From the NCBI GenBank assembly GCA_015296085.1, contig DVDT01000100.1:1-64000 (forward strand): a DNA stretch of 64,000 nt. The letters are read 5' to 3'. The DNA is from Trichormus sp. M33_DOE_039. GTDB taxonomy: Bacteria > Cyanobacteriota > Cyanobacteriia > Cyanobacteriales > Nostocaceae. Below are positions 44,796-54,725 of the stretch, one piece after another. Numbering within the stretch: the stretch's first letter is position 1; each line of letters begins with the position of its first letter. A program made the translations under genes and the position numbers. Under the pieces are notes generated by a model that saw nothing but the letters and a program-made list of their open reading frames with translations, was not told where the DNA came from and did no database searches.

Positions 44796-45985
44796 AGCTA
44801 ATCGGCATTTAAGCTGCAACATAGTTGAAATTACCTTTGTGTCTGATTTTCCGATGCCACTTAATCACTAACTCGCCTTGATTTAACAGCTTATCTAGCA
44901 GCGATTTTAATTCATCTACTGATTTAAACAGACGATGGGCAATATATTCTTTACATGAGTGCCAAACTAATTCGATAATGTTGTAGTCAGGGCTGTAAGC
45001 AGGCAAGAACTCTAAAACAAAATTCGGAAACTCTTGGGATATTTTAGCTAGAATATCTTTGCGTTTATGAAAACTAGCGTTGTCTAAAATTAAAATTATC
45101 TTCGGACCATGCTTAGAGAAATCTTTACCCACATTTCCTTGACTGATCCACTCTTGTTTAATTAGTTCATTTAATTGGTGTAATTGTTCATAAAAAATAT
45201 ATGCGTTACCTTTCTTTACAAAAAAGCATACTCGTTTTCGGTCTAGTTCTCTGATTGCTCCCATTACGTTTATTCGACCACAACGCCGTTCCCCTGGAAC
45301 ATTTTTTCGTTTTCCTTTTTTACCCCAATTCTTGCGTCGAATCACGCGTAAACTGAAACCACTTTCATCCCAAAAGCATACCTGTAAACGCTCTGGTTCT
45401 GACCGTGCTATTTTTAAATATTGGGTAAGCTTCTCCCTAAACTTGGCTCTTTCAATTGGATTTTGTTTATCTTCTAAGCTAGATTTAGCCCAGATATAAC
45501 TATACTTTTTTCTCTTTAATATCCTCCTTACTTGAGAACTACTTAAATCAATTCCTGTTTTTTCGGTTAAATATGTAGCTGGTCTCTCTGCTGTCCATTT
45601 CCCAAATTCATACCCGAAAGTAGATGGTTCTTGGTCAACAGTTTTTAATAACAGTTCAATATATTCAGGAGTAGCTTTGCGGTAATGTTCATCCTCTCTT
45701 TTATTATGTAGAGTTTCTAGATTGTCTGGATCTCCGTGCATACACCAATATGCTACTGTTCTGTGCGAGCAGCCTAAAAATTTAGCAATTTCATGTTGCG
45801 GTTTTCCATCGTTTTGGAGCAGAATAATTAAAATTCTTTCTCTAACATGGGCTTGCTCGCTCTCTTTTAGAGCTTGCTGTAAGGAGCTAACTTGTTCTGG
45901 CGTTAAAAAGTTTTTGGCTGGCGGCGGCATTGTTGCTTTTAAACGGCTTCATCTTCTTATTATGCAACTTAAGTGCCGATTAGCT
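44796..45985 (-). mobile_element. IS630-family insertion sequence, 1190 bp, complete
   Basis: The ends match as an inverted repeat of about 23 bases with 2 mismatches: AGCTAATCGGCATTTAAGCT at the left and AGCTAATCGGCACTTAAGTT read inward from the right. The element is flanked by TA at 44794-44795 and TA at 45986-45987, the target duplication expected for IS630/Tc1-type transposition. It carries one intact transposase gene. The ends are well kept, so the insertion looks recent. Confidence 0.95.
44809..45930 (-). CDS. IS630-family transposase
   Basis: 373 residues in a single frame. An N-terminal helix-turn-helix part (EIAKFLGCSHRTVAYWCMHG) is followed by a winged region and a DDE catalytic domain: first Asp in VCFWDESGFSLRV (about 189), second in ILILDNASFHK (about 285), and the Glu in LPAYSPDYNIIELVWHSCKE (about 320). 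This spacing and wording are classic IS630. All key residues are present, so it is probably active. The stop codon lies inside the left inverted repeat. Confidence 0.96.
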   Translation of the reverse strand: MPPPAKNFLTPEQVSSLQQALKESEQAHVRERILIILLQNDGKPQHEIAKFLGCSHRTVAYWCMHGDPDNLETLHNKREDEHYRKATPEYIELLLKTVDQEPSTFGYEFGKWTAERPATYLTEKTGIDLSSSQVRRILKRKKYSYIWAKSSLEDKQNPIERAKFREKLTQYLKIARSEPERLQVCFWDESGFSLRVIRRKNWGKKGKRKNVPGERRCGRINVMGAIRELDRKRVCFFVKKGNAYIFYEQLHQLNELIKQEWISQGNVGKDFSKHGPKIILILDNASFHKRKDILAKISQEFPNFVLEFLPAYSPDYNIIELVWHSCKEYIAHRLFKSVDELKSLLDKLLNQGELVIKWHRKIRHKGNFNYVAA

Positions 45986-46166
45986 TATTAAAGCTTTAGA
46001 AACCGAACTCAAGGGAGATATTAAAGCTTTAGACACGGAGGTAAAGGGAATAGGTAAGCGGTTAGACACGCAAGAGTTTATCAATCGTTCTGTGGTGGTT
46101 GGCTTTGTCTTAGCCTTGACAGCCGGAGTAATCAAATTATTTTTTCCCAGTTTATCTCATTAGCAG

Positions 46167-46199
46167 AGAACCCCACCTTCTTCAAGAAAGCGGGGTTCT
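46167..46199. terminator. Hairpin between the repeat-protein gene and ndhD
   Basis: AGAACCCC at 46167-46174 pairs with GGGGTTCT at 46192-46199, with an internal TTCTT/AAGAA stem. It lies 4 bases after one stop and about 30 bases from the convergent ndhD stop (46228), so it probably serves both. No long U-tract. Confidence 0.6.
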
Positions 46200-46227
46200 A
46201 TAGTCTCACAATGCTCACGAATCCCAA

Positions 46228-47805
46228 TTAATTACCAATTGCTGGTGCATTCAAAGAAACTTCTGCTGTTTCTGTTTTTTGATCCGCTAAAGTAGGAACG
46301 GAATCACGCAATCTAGCTGTCAGTTGTACGGTTGTAGCGTCATACATCTGAGTCAGTAATTTGGGATAGAAACCAATACCAATAATTGGCACTAACAAAC
46401 AAGCAATGATAAAGACTTCGCGGGGTTCAGCATCAATCAAAGCTTGATGAGAAACTAATTCTTCGTTTTCCTGTCCGTAGAAAATTTCGCGCAACATTGA
46501 CAGCAGATAAATAGGAGTTAAAATCACTCCCACTGCCATCAAGAATACTACGATGACTTTAAAAGTAGAGCTATAAGCGTCACTGGTAGCAAAGCCGACG
46601 AATACCATTAACTCTGCTACGAAACCACTCATACCCGGTAGTGCTAGCGAAGCCATTGAACAAGCGGTGAACATGGCGAAAATTTTCTGCATCCGCTTAC
46701 CGACACCGCCCATTTCATCTAACATCAGGGTGTGTGTCCGGTCATAAGTTGCACCGACAAGGAAGAACAAACTCGCCCCGATTAAGCCGTGGGATACCAT
46801 TTGTAATACTGCGCCACTTAATCCTAAATCGGTGAAGGAGGCAAACCCAATCACCACAAACCCCATGTGGGAAATTGAGGAGTAAGCAATTTTGCGTTTG
46901 AGGTTGCGCTGGGCAAAGGATGTTAAGGCAGCATAGATGATGTTAACTACCCCTAAAATTACCAAGGCTGGGGCAAAGTAAGCATGGGCATCGGGGAGAA
47001 TCCCAGCATTCATGCGAACTAGGGCATAACCACCCATTTTCAGTAGAATACCAGCCAGTAACATATGCACGGGGGCTGTGGCTTCACCGTGGGCATCTGG
47101 TAGCCAAGTATGTAGGGGAATGATGGGCAATTTGACAGCGTAAGCAATCAGCAAGCCACCGTAAATTAACAATTGGAAATTCAGGGCGTAATCTTTGAGA
47201 GCGAGCGATCGCATATCAAAGGTGACATTATCGCCATAAAAGGCCATTGTCAAAGCTGCTATTAAAATAAATAGCGAACCGCCTGCGGTGTACAAAATAA
47301 ACTTGGTGGCTGCATACTGCCGCTTTTTACCGCCCCAAATCGCCAGCAGCAGGTAAACGGGAATTAACTCCAGTTCCCACACCAGGAAAAATAGCAGCAT
47401 ATCCTGGACAGCGAACACGGCAATCTGACCGCCGTACATCGCCAACAGCAAAAAGTAAAATAGCCTGGGCTTGAGGGTCACAGGCCAAGCGGCTAAGGTT
47501 GCCAAGGTGGTAATGAATCCAGTCAAAATAATGAGGGGCATGGACAAGCCATCAGCCCCTACTGACCAGTTCAAATCTAACTGCGGAACCCAAGGATAAC
47601 TCTCGACGAGTTGTAAATTGGGATTCGAGAAGTCGTACCCAGTATAAAAAGCGTAGACAATTAGTGCGAAGTCTATCAACCCGACAATCAGGGAATACCA
47701 GCGCACCGTTTTGCCGTCTTTATCTGGGATAATGGGGATTAGTAGCGACGCAGCGATCGGTAACAAGATAATCGTCGTCAGCCACGGGAAATTAGCTGTA
47801 TTCAT
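46228..47805 (-). CDS. ndhD1: NAD(P)H-quinone oxidoreductase subunit NdhD (NDH-1 subunit 4)
   Basis: 525 residues, about 14 membrane segments, the antiporter-like proton-pumping subunit of the thylakoid NDH-1 complex. Signature parts: [40 protein letters not shown] and [13 protein letters not shown]. It lies 279 bases downstream of ndhF on the same strand, the ndhF1-ndhD1 arrangement of the respiratory/cyclic-flow NDH-1 form (as opposed to the CO2-uptake ndhF3-D3 form). The gap has no gene, so co-transcription is possible. Confidence 0.95.
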   Translation of the reverse strand: MNTANFPWLTTIILLPIAASLLIPIIPDKDGKTVRWYSLIVGLIDFALIVYAFYTGYDFSNPNLQLVESYPWVPQLDLNWSVGADGLSMPLIILTGFITTLATLAAWPVTLKPRLFYFLLLAMYGGQIAVFAVQDMLLFFLVWELELIPVYLLLAIWGGKKRQYAATKFILYTAGGSLFILIAALTMAFYGDNVTFDMRSLALKDYALNFQLLIYGGLLIAYAVKLPIIPLHTWLPDAHGEATAPVHMLLAGILLKMGGYALVRMNAGILPDAHAYFAPALVILGVVNIIYAALTSFAQRNLKRKIAYSSISHMGFVVIGFASFTDLGLSGAVLQMVSHGLIGASLFFLVGATYDRTHTLMLDEMGGVGKRMQKIFAMFTACSMASLALPGMSGFVAELMVFVGFATSDAYSSTFKVIVVFLMAVGVILTPIYLLSMLREIFYGQENEELVSHQALIDAEPREVFIIACLLVPIIGIGFYPKLLTQMYDATTVQLTARLRDSVPTLADQKTETAEVSLNAPAIGN

Positions 47806-48084
47806 TACAATTCGTCTGCTATCAAAATCATGTTTGCCAAAAAGCCACTAGCTATTAACTAACAGCTTTTTCTGGCTTTGGGTGTCAATGTTATTTTGAT
47901 TTAATAAAAATAAATCAAGACGAAGGTAACTCGTCGGTAGCTATGCCTTCATCTTGATTAAACTTAATGCCTGGGTAATACGTAGTAACTGCTGAACTAA
48001 CACAGTTGTTGAGATGTGTGGGTGCTGAGTTAAAGATTTCGCTTGCAAAACGCAATTAATCACGCTTGTACCCAGCATTAGAAT

Positions 48085-50178
48085 TTAAGTGACACCAAAG
48101 AAAATCACTAAGCCCAACACTGCCCCAAACACTATCAAGGCGTAAAATTGAGCGCGACCATTTTCTAGGTATTTGAGACCTTCACCACTGACCAGGGTGA
48201 AAAAGCCTGTGAGGTTAACTGCACCATCAACGACGCGGAAGTCTACTTCCATAACTTGTCTAGCTAGGCGACGTAAACCGAGAACAAATACACGGTGGTA
48301 AATATCATCGAAGTACCACTTGTTGAGGGAGAGTTCGTAGAGTGGTTTGATTTTAGCAGCGATCGCAGCTGGGTCAATCTTACGCTGCAAGTACATCAGA
48401 GAAGCCAAGGTAATCCCAATTAAGGAAATACCTACTGAACCACCCGCCATGACATAAAACTCATTGGGGTCGAACTCGGCGGCTTTTTCAAGAATTTCCG
48501 CCATGCTTTCTGTTGGGGAGAAAATGAACCGTTCAAAGTAATTGTTGTAGGGCGTTCCTACTAAACCAATCAAAATTGAAGGCACAGCCAATACTAGCAA
48601 TGGTAAGGTCATTGTCCACGGCGATTCATGGGGAGAATGACTGTGATGCCCATGACCATCATGATGTCCGGCTGTGGCTGCCAATTCACCTTTTTTCATT
48701 GCCCCAGGGCCAAAATTAGCTGCTGGTGCTGCTGATTCCAGTTCTAGAACAATAGATGCTGCTTTTTTGAGTTTATCTTTGATTTTCTCGTCATTACCCC
48801 GGAATTTACCTTCAAATGTCGAGAAATACATTCTAAACATATAAAAAGCAGTAATCCCGGCAGTCATCCAGCCAATAAACCACAACAGGGGGTTAGCTGC
48901 GTAGGCTGCACCGAGAATTTCATCCTTTGACCAGAAGCCAGCAAAGGGAGGAATCCCGGAAATGGCCAAGCAACCAATCAAAAAGGTGAATCCGGTTGCA
49001 GGCATATACTTCCGTAGTCCGCCCATTAAGCGCATATCCTGTGCCAAAGCGGGGTCATGACCAACTACCCCTTCCATACCATGAATAACTGAACCAGAAC
49101 CCAGGAACAGCATCGCCTTGAAATAGGCATGAGTCATCAGGTGGAACAAACCCGCACTATAAGCACCAACTCCCATTGCCATCACCATGTAACCTAACTG
49201 GGAGATGGTGGAGTAAGCCAAACCCTTTTTGATGTCGTTTTGGGTAATGGCAATGGTAGCCCCCAAAAACGCTGTAAACGCCCCAGTAAAGGCAATGACA
49301 TTCATTGCGACTGGGACGTGTTCAAATACTGGGTACATCCGGGCAATTAAGAAGACCCCAGCAGCCACCATTGTCGCCGCGTGAATTAAGGCAGAAATAG
49401 GAGTCGGGCCTTCCATCGCGTCTGGTAGCCAGACGTGGAGAGGAAACTGGGCTGACTTTGCGACGGGGCCAAGGAAGACAAGAATTGCAAACAGAACTGC
49501 CAGGAAATTGCTCAGAGAGCCTGATTGTACCAGTTCTCCTAGACGATCGCCCATGATAGTGAAATCGAAGCTGCCTGTCGCCCAAAATAGCCCCAGGATG
49601 CCCAGGAGTAACCCGAAGTCACCCACGCGGTTGGTCACAAATGCTTTTTGACAAGCATCTGCTGCCGACTTGCGATCATACCAAAAGCCCACCAGCAAGT
49701 AGGAACACATCCCTACCAGTTCCCAGAAAATATAAATCTGGACTAGGTTAGGGCTGACCACTAAACCCAACATTGAAGAGCCGAACAAGCTGAGGTAGGA
49801 GTAAAACCTCACATATCCTGGGTCATGAGCCATGTAGCCATCAGTGTAGATCATGACTAAGAAAGCTACTGTGGTCACAATCACCAGCATCAGGGCTGTC
49901 AGATTGTCGATAGTGTAGCCCATGCTCAGGTGGAAATTACCTGCTGCTGCCCATTCCAGGGTGCGTAGATAAGGCGCGTGTCCTTGGAGTTGACTCCAAA
50001 GGAGGGCAATAGACAGACCCATCGCCGCGCCCATCAGGGAAATGATCAACACAGCATTTAGCTGCCGCAGGCGGTTTGTCGTCTGATTTAACGAAATTAA
50101 GCCTAGACCAACTAGCATTGCCCCCAAAAGTGGCAATACCGGAATCAGCCAGGCGTATTGATAGATTACTTCCATCAC
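48085..50178 (-). CDS. ndhF1: NAD(P)H-quinone oxidoreductase subunit NdhF (NDH-1 subunit 5)
   Basis: 697 residues, about 16 membrane segments with the long lateral helix expected at the C-terminus. Signatures: YIFWELVGMCSYLLVGFW, SAQFPLHVWLPDAMEGPTPI and STISQLGYMVMAMGVG. A polar loop near residues 495-525 carries a His-rich GHHDGHGHHSHSPHES stretch, unusual for the family. Forms NDH-1 with ndhD1 immediately downstream and ndhC-K-J at 55.9-57.5 kb. Start MMEVIYQYAWLIP; either of the two ATGs is possible. Confidence 0.95.
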   Translation of the reverse strand: MMEVIYQYAWLIPVLPLLGAMLVGLGLISLNQTTNRLRQLNAVLIISLMGAAMGLSIALLWSQLQGHAPYLRTLEWAAAGNFHLSMGYTIDNLTALMLVIVTTVAFLVMIYTDGYMAHDPGYVRFYSYLSLFGSSMLGLVVSPNLVQIYIFWELVGMCSYLLVGFWYDRKSAADACQKAFVTNRVGDFGLLLGILGLFWATGSFDFTIMGDRLGELVQSGSLSNFLAVLFAILVFLGPVAKSAQFPLHVWLPDAMEGPTPISALIHAATMVAAGVFLIARMYPVFEHVPVAMNVIAFTGAFTAFLGATIAITQNDIKKGLAYSTISQLGYMVMAMGVGAYSAGLFHLMTHAYFKAMLFLGSGSVIHGMEGVVGHDPALAQDMRLMGGLRKYMPATGFTFLIGCLAISGIPPFAGFWSKDEILGAAYAANPLLWFIGWMTAGITAFYMFRMYFSTFEGKFRGNDEKIKDKLKKAASIVLELESAAPAANFGPGAMKKGELAATAGHHDGHGHHSHSPHESPWTMTLPLLVLAVPSILIGLVGTPYNNYFERFIFSPTESMAEILEKAAEFDPNEFYVMAGGSVGISLIGITLASLMYLQRKIDPAAIAAKIKPLYELSLNKWYFDDIYHRVFVLGLRRLARQVMEVDFRVVDGAVNLTGFFTLVSGEGLKYLENGRAQFYALIVFGAVLGLVIFFGVT

Positions 50179-50509
50179 TGACGCGTACTTTTAGGATTTT
50201 TGACTAACTTTGGACTTTACTGTACAGTTCTTGCCGCCAGCAACTATCCATGTCGGAACTGTTAATAATTGTGACACACACCCTAGATGATAAAATACCC
50301 CACTCGAACACAATTGAGCGGGGTCGTTAAGCATGGTTTTAGATTTGGGTAATGAGAATGGGGAATGGAACTTTTAGATTGAAACCAATCCAAAATCGCA
50401 AATCCATCTTGAAAAGTTCTGTAGGCGAGAAACCCGACGACACTTGCTACAAGTCGCCAAAGCCGCCCAACGCAGTGTCTCCCCAATGCCCAATGCTCCA
50501 TTCCCAAAA
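50179..50509. other. 331-base gap: terminator plus dispersed repeats
   Basis: Contains the terminator at 50297-50324 and, at 50410-50500, repeat sequence of the GTCGCCAAAGCCGCCCAACG kind. No gene is supported; a frame covering it is made of this repeat. Confidence 0.55.
50297..50324 (-). terminator. Intrinsic terminator after the thioredoxin-like gene
   Basis: ACCCC (50297-50301) and CTC (50303-50305) pair with GAG (50316-50318) and GGGGT (50320-50324). On the minus strand the stem is followed by ATTTTATC. It lies about 190 bases beyond the thioredoxin-like stop and ahead of ndhF, so it separates the two units. Confidence 0.7.
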
Positions 50510-50896
50510 CTATGCCAAATACAATTCTAAGTCTGATTTTTTGGAGCCACTGTAGGTTTTGGGACGGTTGCTGTAGTTGAGTTTAATTTCTTCTAAGGCC
50601 AAACGGAGGTCATCTCTACCACGAAACCCTTCAAGACGATGCCGAGTTATACCATTTTCAATCAGGAGTAACGTGGGCAAGGACTTGAGGCGATAAGTGT
50701 TAGATAGCTTGAAATTCTCATCGGCATTAATCCCAACTAGTTTAATTTGATCTCCACATTGACTTTGAAATTGCAGCAGCAAGGGGTGGATGATGCGACA
50801 CAGGCCACACCAAGGTGCTTCAAAATTTACTAAAACCGGAATTGGCGATTCTAAAACTTCTTGAGTAAATGTCCGCTCACTAACCGACAACACCAT
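50510..50896 (-). CDS. Thioredoxin-family protein with a WCGLC active site
   Basis: About 128 residues, thioredoxin fold. The active-site motif is FEAPWCGLCRIIHP (near 29-42), CGLC instead of the usual CGPC, followed by INADENFKLSNTYRLKSLPT containing the cis-Pro (PTLLL). A C-terminal tail (SNRPKTYSGSKKSDLELYLA) extends beyond a normal thioredoxin. It probably acts as a disulfide reductase for photosynthetic targets, with altered redox potential. The longer frame starts at 50929, but ATG 50896 (MVLSVSERTF) is the family start. Confidence 0.88.
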   Translation of the reverse strand: MVLSVSERTFTQEVLESPIPVLVNFEAPWCGLCRIIHPLLLQFQSQCGDQIKLVGINADENFKLSNTYRLKSLPTLLLIENGITRHRLEGFRGRDDLRLALEEIKLNYSNRPKTYSGSKKSDLELYLA

Positions 50897-51274
50897 GATG
50901 CCTCTAGAATTATAGGTTTTTAATATCAAACTAGCTATCAGCAGAAGAAGTTAGCAAGCTAGTCAACGCTTCGTAGCAGCTATTTTTCAAAATTGTTGTT
51001 GATTCTGACACAAAAGTCAGCACGATTTTAACTACAAAATTAGGGTTGTTCAAGTCCTGACAATTTCTTGTAGGAAGGTTGTTTTGAGTGCTTTGCTGTG
51101 TAATCTCCCGCTAAAGTAATTGCTTGGTGACTTACCCATATACAAGCATGAAAACTAATGACTGCACCCTGACTAACAGCTATTTTTATTAATCGTACAT
51201 TGATTTGGTAGCACTTGATAAGTGGAATTTTTTACTAGGTTAGTATTTTTTTGGGGATTGGGGATCATGCCAAA
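50897..51274. other. 378-base gap with no gene seen
   Basis: AT-rich leader of the thioredoxin-like gene and trailer of the NnrU-type gene. No convincing frame, hairpin or repeat was found. Confidence 0.4.
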
Positions 51275-51997
51275 CTACCAACCGACCCTACTAGTGGCCA
51301 CAATTAACAAGGGATGCGCCCACCAAAGTAACCCAACAAAAATCGCCACACCTAGATAGGCAGGACGGATAAATTCCTGCCAATTAAGAGATTGGCGACC
51401 ATCAACAATTGCTAGGAAGGGAATAATTGATGTGCGTTGTTTAACCATTTCAAAGGCTTGACCATACCGATAGTGTAAGCGGCGATCGCCATGCCAAACC
51501 CCAAATAAATGATGTAATACTAACCCTATAGATGTCACTAGGGTAAAACTAGTACCCAACCATAGGGTATGGGCAATGCACCAAATGATTTGCCCGACCA
51601 TTTGGGGGTGGCGGGTAATCCTGATAATCCCTGTCTCATAGAGATGCACTTGGGGCTTTTGAATAGCAGCGATTTCTAGTAGATTGAAGGTGGCAGGATA
51701 CAAAAATAAAAATGAAATCGCAGATAACACCCAAACTACGGTTTTTATTCCCGGTACACCCTGTACCTGCCAAAGTTGCCAGCCATCATAGCGGTGATTA
51801 AAAAAGTAAGTAATGACTATGACAGCCAAAGGTAAACTAATTAATGCAAAAACAACGCGATAAAGCCTTGGCCCAATGCGCTTTTCTACCCAAGGTCGCA
51901 AAGCAGCTCCCCCACTGTGGGCGATCGCAAAAATTAACAATAACCCCAGCATCACGAAATGACTCGGAGCTAACCCAGGATTGAGCATCATCATCAA
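51275..51997 (-). CDS. NnrU-family protein, related to 15-cis-zeta-carotene isomerase (Z-ISO)
   Basis: 240 residues, about six or seven membrane segments with the family markers IAHSGGAALRPW near 25-36, RITRHPQMVGQIIWCIAH near 125 and VWHGDRRLHYRYG near 167. His residues in AHSGG, RHP and HGDRR are the presumed haem/metal ligands. Plant Z-ISO belongs to this family and isomerises zeta-carotene; a bacterial relative may do so or act in nitric oxide metabolism. Which role applies is not clear. Divergent from rbcR. Confidence 0.88.
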   Translation of the reverse strand: MMMMLNPGLAPSHFVMLGLLLIFAIAHSGGAALRPWVEKRIGPRLYRVVFALISLPLAVIVITYFFNHRYDGWQLWQVQGVPGIKTVVWVLSAISFLFLYPATFNLLEIAAIQKPQVHLYETGIIRITRHPQMVGQIIWCIAHTLWLGTSFTLVTSIGLVLHHLFGVWHGDRRLHYRYGQAFEMVKQRTSIIPFLAIVDGRQSLNWQEFIRPAYLGVAIFVGLLWWAHPLLIVATSRVGW

Positions 51998-52188
51998 CAG
52001 GTAAAGTAATTTAAAGAAAAGTTAACTATATACAACCAATACCACAAAGTATTCAACAGGGGACTTGCATCAAAATGTTGTGGTACTGTCTTTTTCGAGT
52101 CAAGCCTCCAAATTATCCATGTCATCAATCATGCCTATGATGATTGATTGCCAAAGTTGCTCCTTTCAAAGTTTGTGGGTTGAGCCTT

Positions 52189-53202
52189 ATGTCTGACCTT
52201 CCATTCACTTTAGATCAGTTACGTATTCTCAAAGCGATCGCTGTAGAAGGGAGCTTCAAGCGCGCTGCTGATAGTCTCTATGTCTCCCAACCGGCTGTGA
52301 GTTTGCAAGTGCAGAACCTAGAGAGACAGTTGGATGTCCCTCTCTTTGACCGTGGGGGACGGCGCGCCCAATTAACCGAAGCAGGGCATCTACTATTGAG
52401 TTACGGTGAAAAAATTCTGAGTTTATGTCAAGAAACTTGCCGCGCCATCGAAGATTTACAAAATCTCCAAGGTGGTACTTTAATCGTCGGTGCTTCTCAA
52501 ACTACTGGTACTTATCTGTTACCCAAAATGATTGGGATGTTCCGCCAGAAATATCCCGATGTTGCGGTACAACTCCACGTCCATTCGACACGACGCACTG
52601 CTTGGAGCGTAGCTAATGGGCAGGTAGATTTAGCAATTATTGGCGGTGAAATCCCCGCAGAATTAGCAGAATCTCTGGAAATACATCCCTACGCCGAAGA
52701 TGAACTAGCGTTGATATTACCGTCGTTCCATCCTTTTGCCAAACAAGAATTCATTCAAAAAGAAGACTTATATAAATTACAATTCATCACTTTAGACTCC
52801 CAATCCACGATTCGTAAAGTCATTGATCAGGTGCTAGCTCGCTGCGAAATTGATACTAGGCGGTTTAAAATTGAGATGGAACTCAACTCCATTGAAGCCA
52901 TTAAAAATGCTGTGCAGTCCGGTTTAGGTGCAGCGTTTGTCTCCACTAGTGCGATCGCGAAGGAATTACAGATGGGTGTACTCCATTGCACTCCCATTGA
53001 TGGAGTTGTTGTTAAAAGAACTCTATGGCTGATATTTAATCCCAATCGTTATCGCTCCAAAGCCGCAGAAGCTTTCAGCCAAGAAATATTGCCCCAGTTT
53101 GCAACTCCTGAATGGCACCAGGAAATTTTTAGCTTGTCACAAAAAAAACTAATGCTACCCCCATTAGACCCGGTTTTACCCAATGCCAATAATGAAAGTT
53201 AA
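52189..53202 (+). CDS. rbcR: LysR-family regulator RbcR
   Basis: About 337 residues. The N-terminal helix-turn-helix is [20 protein letters not shown] and [17 protein letters not shown] LysR effector domain follows ([47 protein letters not shown]). The first 90 residues are essentially the RbcR consensus of cyanobacteria and red-lineage plastids. It regulates rubisco (rbcLS) and carbon-uptake genes. Start taken at ATG 52189 ([11 protein letters not shown]); the frame extends to 52144. Placement near ndhF1-ndhD1 matches other Nostocales. Confidence 0.93.
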   Translation: MSDLPFTLDQLRILKAIAVEGSFKRAADSLYVSQPAVSLQVQNLERQLDVPLFDRGGRRAQLTEAGHLLLSYGEKILSLCQETCRAIEDLQNLQGGTLIVGASQTTGTYLLPKMIGMFRQKYPDVAVQLHVHSTRRTAWSVANGQVDLAIIGGEIPAELAESLEIHPYAEDELALILPSFHPFAKQEFIQKEDLYKLQFITLDSQSTIRKVIDQVLARCEIDTRRFKIEMELNSIEAIKNAVQSGLGAAFVSTSAIAKELQMGVLHCTPIDGVVVKRTLWLIFNPNRYRSKAAEAFSQEILPQFATPEWHQEIFSLSQKKLMLPPLDPVLPNANNES

Positions 53203-53361
53203 CCTCTAGTTATTAGTCATAAGTTATGAAGTAATTCAGTTGCTCATGGGTATTTTTTTCCATGAGCAATTGACGAATCTGGAGCGTCATTAGTTGTGAT
53301 TAAAAATTATTAAATATTTGCCGATCAAACTAATCACAAGACGATTGACTAACAAAATCAA

Positions 53362-54699
53362 ATGGAAGTCTACTGCACTCGTCCTAATTGTCCACGTCCA
53401 CAAAACTATTTTCCAGATTTAGATGACATCACTAAACTCAAGACAGCGCAGCAAAAATACTGTGTAACTTGTGGTATGCCTTTAATGCTAGATGGGAGAT
53501 ATGTACCGACTAAGTTATTAGGAAAAGGGGGCTTTGGTACAGCTTTTCTAGCATGTGATCGCCGTATTCCAGGGATGCGTTCGTGTGTAGTTAAACAGTT
53601 TCAACCTACAGGTAACTTAACACCTCAACAACTGGAGGTTGCAGCACAACTTTTTGAAAGAGAAGCAGAAGTTTTATCGGAAATCGGTAGGGTACATGAG
53701 CAAATACCTGAACTCTATGCCTTTTTTCCGATGATTGTTCCTAGTTGGCAAACAACAGCACAAGATCAATTCTTTTATCTGGTACAAGAATATATTAATG
53801 GACAAACTTTAGAGACAGAATTGGCACAGTATGGTCAATTTTCTGAGGAGCAAGCTCTAGAAGTTCTGCGAGAAATTCTCAAGATACTGCAATTTATCCA
53901 TCACAAAAATATTATTCATAGAGATATAAAACCCTCCAACATCATGCGTCGTCAGGATGGTAAGCTCTTTCTCTTAGATTTTGGTGCAGTTAAACAAGTC
54001 GCTAACGTCTCAGGAGTTGCTACCAGTACTTCAACAGGTATTTACACTCTAGGTTTTGCTGCTCCTGAACAAATGGGAGGAAATAAAGTTTTCCCAGCTA
54101 CGGATTTGTACGCTTTAGCTGCGACTGTAGTCAATTTATTGACAAATCAGGAAATAACACAATTATTTGATTCTTATAGTAATCAGTGGATATGGCGAGA
54201 GCAAGTTAAGATTCCTCGTCACTTAGCTGATATTTTAGAGAAAATGCTCCAGCCTGCTGCCCAACAGCGTTTTCAATCAGCCGAAGAAGTGCTAGCAGCT
54301 CTTTCACAAAAAAGAACACCCCCAACAGTTTTACAACAGCCACTAATATCGGCATCTCCTGCAACTTTCTCAATCTGGGAATTATTGAGTGGTGCGGCAT
54401 TCAGCGGCTTTGAGGGAGTATTGATTGCGATCGCTTTGTTCACTTTCACTCAATCGCCAATCATTACTCTGAGTTTAGCTGGCATCATTTTGAGCTTACT
54501 GATATTTGCCCAAACTAAGCGGTGGATTGAAAAATTCGATTTATTAATTATTGCCACAATTAGTTTGACTATTGTGTTGTTTATTCCCGGAATTATTAGA
54601 CTACAAATTGTAGTTCTATCCGTTGCAGCAGCTTTAATAGCCATCTCGGCTACAGCACTGTTTCGTTTGATTTATAAATTACTGTCTCGGATCATCTAA
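53362..54699 (+). CDS. 4-Cys-domain Ser/Thr protein kinase with C-terminal membrane segments
   Basis: 445 residues. An N-terminal zinc-ribbon-like head (Cys5, Cys10, Cys34, Cys37) precedes a Hanks-type kinase domain: GKGGFGTAFLA (glycine loop, about 55), VVKQF (ATP-Lys), HHKNIIHRDIKPSNIM (about 189) and LLDFGAVKQV (about 206). The APE-like APEQMGGNK and a full C-lobe are present, so it is probably active. From about 335 to the end there are four or more membrane segments. The next gene, a PstS-like binding protein, begins 26 bases later, probably in one operon. Confidence 0.92.
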   Translation: MEVYCTRPNCPRPQNYFPDLDDITKLKTAQQKYCVTCGMPLMLDGRYVPTKLLGKGGFGTAFLACDRRIPGMRSCVVKQFQPTGNLTPQQLEVAAQLFEREAEVLSEIGRVHEQIPELYAFFPMIVPSWQTTAQDQFFYLVQEYINGQTLETELAQYGQFSEEQALEVLREILKILQFIHHKNIIHRDIKPSNIMRRQDGKLFLLDFGAVKQVANVSGVATSTSTGIYTLGFAAPEQMGGNKVFPATDLYALAATVVNLLTNQEITQLFDSYSNQWIWREQVKIPRHLADILEKMLQPAAQQRFQSAEEVLAALSQKRTPPTVLQQPLISASPATFSIWELLSGAAFSGFEGVLIAIALFTFTQSPIITLSLAGIILSLLIFAQTKRWIEKFDLLIIATISLTIVLFIPGIIRLQIVVLSVAAALIAISATALFRLIYKLLSRII

Positions 54700-54725
54700 A
54701 AAAGTTCTGGCGTTAAGGCTTACCC

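Larger units (their letters stand above)
44588..46163 (+). pseudogene. Membrane-anchored 11-residue-repeat protein gene split by an IS630-type element
   Basis: The gene starts at ATG 44588 and runs to 44795. It is broken by the IS (44796-45985) and resumes after the second TA at 45988, ending TAG 46163. Removing the IS and one TA restores one frame of about 127 residues: MSQNPINVTYSLEEILGQIN, four tandem copies of an 11-residue unit (LETELKGDIK-like), a linker and a C-terminal membrane segment (VVVGFVLALTAGVIKLFF). The repeats would form a right-handed-type coiled coil. Only a truncated 74-residue product (ending GDKLIGI) can be made now. Function unknown. Confidence 0.85.

Noticed and set aside
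50283-50555. Two overlapping small frames between ndhF and the thioredoxin-like gene
   Set aside because: They cover a terminator and repeat sequence and lack starts with ribosome-binding sites.
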